This document shows positions 62,735 through 64,000 of a DNA stretch of 64,000 bases, one piece after another. Origin of the DNA: Alistipes sp. (GTDB taxonomy: Bacteria; Bacteroidota; Bacteroidia; Bacteroidales; Rikenellaceae). Positions within the stretch are counted from its first letter, which is position 1. Every line of letters begins with the position of its first letter. The notes under the pieces were generated by a model that saw only the letters and a list, made by a program, of their open reading frames with translations, was not told the DNA's origin and made no database searches. A program made the position numbers and the translations under genes. The stretch is taken from assembly GCA_021202985.1 (NCBI GenBank), contig JAJQCA010000049.1, forward strand, positions 24,670-88,669, given 5' to 3'.

Positions 62735-63973
62735 ATGACAACAATCAGGTTTCATTTCAAGCCCCCCGGAAAAGAAGAGGGGCTGTCCGGAAAGCTTTAC
62801 ATCCGGATAATTCACGGCCGCCGCTACCGCGACCTGCGGCGGGATTACCCCGTGCGTGTCCAGGAGTGGGACGACGGCACGGGTTGGCTGCGTTTACCCG
62901 GATCGGCGGACATAGCGCGCCACCGGCAACTGAGAAGTATAGAGGACTCGATGCGCTCCGACCTCCTGCGGCTGGAGAATATTGCCACTACCCTGGGTGC
63001 CCGGGGCGAATATACGGTGGGGGATATCGTCGGGGAGTTCCGGCGGACGGGTAACCACGATACCCTCCTCTCGTTCTGCGACCGGGTAAGCCGGGAGTTG
63101 GCGGTACACGGGCGGCCGCGTACCGCGCGGGCTTACCGCTCGGCCGTTAAGAGCCTCGTCAGATTCAATGGCGGCCGGGACCTCTTCCTCGACGAAGTCT
63201 GTCCCGCGTTACTCCGGGAATATGAGCGGCACCTGCTTGACCGGGGTTTGCAGATGAACACCGTATCGTTCTACATGCGTAACCTGCGTGCGCTCTGGAA
63301 CCGCGCGGTATCAGCCAAACTGTTAAACCGTGCTGAAAGCAGTCCGTTCGCGGATGTCTACACAGGTGTGTACGAAACCCGTCGCCGCGCACTCGACCGG
63401 CAGGATATAAACGCGCTGGCTTTGTTGGAGAAGAAAATAGCGGTTACGGATACCCGGCTGCGCAATGCGCTGCTCTATTTCCTGTTCGCCTATCATTCGC
63501 GCGGAATGTCGTTTATCGACCTCGCCCACCTGAAAAAATCGGACGTGAGGGACGGCACTATTATCTACAGGCGCCGTAAAACCGGTTTTTACATGGAGGT
63601 GAAAATCACGAGGCCGATGAAAAAAATTATGGACCGTTTCCGGGCAGTCACGAAAGGCTCGCCTTATATTTTTCCTATTATCGACCCTTCGGCCCCGGAC
63701 CCGCGACTGCTTTACGAATCCGCCCTGAACAGGCAAAACCGCCTGTTGAAAGAGCTGGCCGGAATAGCCGGACTGGAAAAGAACCTCTCCACCCACGTGG
63801 CGCGACACACATGGGCCACTATGGCTAAAAGGATGGGTTACGGGGTGAATATAATCAGCGAGGGGCTGGGGCACCGTGATACGAAAACCACTTCGATATA
63901 CCTCGCCTCATTCGAGCGTTCCGCACTTGATGAACTCAGCAACAGGGTGTCCCGTGCCGTTCGGGCCGCATAA
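62735..63973 (+). CDS. Tyrosine-type site-specific recombinase (Bacteroidetes integrase)
   Basis: A 412-residue tyrosine recombinase. An arm-type DNA-binding N-terminus (MTTIRFHFKPPGKEEGLSG to about residue 90) is followed by a SAM-like core-binding domain (about 105-205, GRPRTARAYRSAVKSLVRFN) and the catalytic domain. The catalytic residues are Arg256 (AYHSRGMSF), Lys in YRRRKTGFYMEV, His354 and Arg357 (HVARHTW), His380 (GLGHRD) and Tyr389 (SIYLASF), all present, so the enzyme should be active. Such proteins in Bacteroidales serve either mobile elements or invertible promoters of surface loci. A hairpin follows immediately at the window edge. Which element it moves lies outside the window. 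Confidence 0.9.
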   Translation: MTTIRFHFKPPGKEEGLSGKLYIRIIHGRRYRDLRRDYPVRVQEWDDGTGWLRLPGSADIARHRQLRSIEDSMRSDLLRLENIATTLGARGEYTVGDIVGEFRRTGNHDTLLSFCDRVSRELAVHGRPRTARAYRSAVKSLVRFNGGRDLFLDEVCPALLREYERHLLDRGLQMNTVSFYMRNLRALWNRAVSAKLLNRAESSPFADVYTGVYETRRRALDRQDINALALLEKKIAVTDTRLRNALLYFLFAYHSRGMSFIDLAHLKKSDVRDGTIIYRRRKTGFYMEVKITRPMKKIMDRFRAVTKGSPYIFPIIDPSAPDPRLLYESALNRQNRLLKELAGIAGLEKNLSTHVARHTWATMAKRMGYGVNIISEGLGHRDTKTTSIYLASFERSALDELSNRVSRAVRAA

Positions 63974-63977
63974 AAAA

Positions 63978-64000
63978 AACGTCACTCTCGAAGTGACGTT
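63978..64000 (+). terminator. Hairpin after the integrase at the right edge
   Basis: AACGTCACT (63978-63986) pairs with AGTGACGTT (63992-64000) around CTCGA, just after the stop and an A run. It is cut by the window end, so it might also be part of a longer repeat. Confidence 0.6.

Overview
The window looks like a chromosomal segment of a GC-rich member of the Bacteroidales, most likely Rikenellaceae/Alistipes-like. This is inferred from the sequence style, not from a database match. The pointers are: many TAnnTTTG -7 boxes, several with a TTG/TTTG box 19-20 nt upstream (the Bacteroidota sigma factor signature); a long list of lipoproteins with an acidic stretch after the lipobox Cys; a eukaryote-type (GT3) glycogen synthase; a quinone-linked three-gene fumarate reductase operon; a lipid-anchored TamA homologue (TamL-like) beside TamB; an Asp-type MurA; and a Bacteroidetes-type tyrosine integrase. 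No rRNA, tRNA, CRISPR array or obvious transcription factor was seen.

Layout. 1-9.1 kb: the 5' part of pheS, a patatin/beta-barrel protein followed by hydF, a HIT protein, murA, and three lipoproteins of unknown function. 9.2-13.6 kb: one giant gene joining a glycogen synthase to an alpha-glucan phosphorylase. 13.6-21.1 kb: a secreted HEFGH zinc peptidase, asd, a DUF4837 lipoprotein, a polysaccharide deacetylase with ubiX, efp, and a YD-repeat-like lipoprotein. 21.2-30 kb: a pectate-lyase-like lipoprotein, the frdCAB operon, 5-formyl-THF cyclo-ligase, and a GH2-family protein lacking the usual catalytic glutamates. 30.1-38 kb: cvpA, rsgA (frameshifted), a TrmH-type methyltransferase, an SH3-like secreted protein, a class III aminotransferase, and a 1042-residue secreted six-hairpin glycosidase-like protein. 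38.1-45.7 kb: a DUF4377 lipoprotein, nrdJ, folB, a PfkB kinase, a DUF554 membrane protein, a GlsB-like membrane protein, a Ser/Arg-rich protein with a folded C-terminal domain, and a small lipoprotein. 45.8-56.3 kb: the tamB-tamL pair, a GH43 enzyme overlapping a ModF-like double-ATPase, and a DUF3108-like secreted protein. 56.6-62.4 kb: an SDR protein, then the acn-icd-gltA operon. 62.7-64 kb: a tyrosine recombinase at the right edge.

How it fits together. acn-icd-gltA gives the oxidative arm from oxaloacetate to 2-oxoglutarate, and frdCAB gives fumarate respiration to succinate, so the window carries both arms of a branched TCA pathway typical of anaerobic Bacteroidales. The PL9-like, GH43, GH2-like and six-hairpin proteins suggest breakdown of plant pectin/arabinan-type glycans, but no SusC/SusD pair lies in the window. 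Most genes sit in short operons separated by strong hairpins, many placed between convergent genes.

Points that most deserve a second look: the rsgA frameshift in a G6 run, the synthase-phosphorylase fusion, the GH2-like protein without catalytic Glu residues, the SR-rich protein next to a stress membrane protein, the unplaced HEFGH peptidase, and the integrase at the edge.
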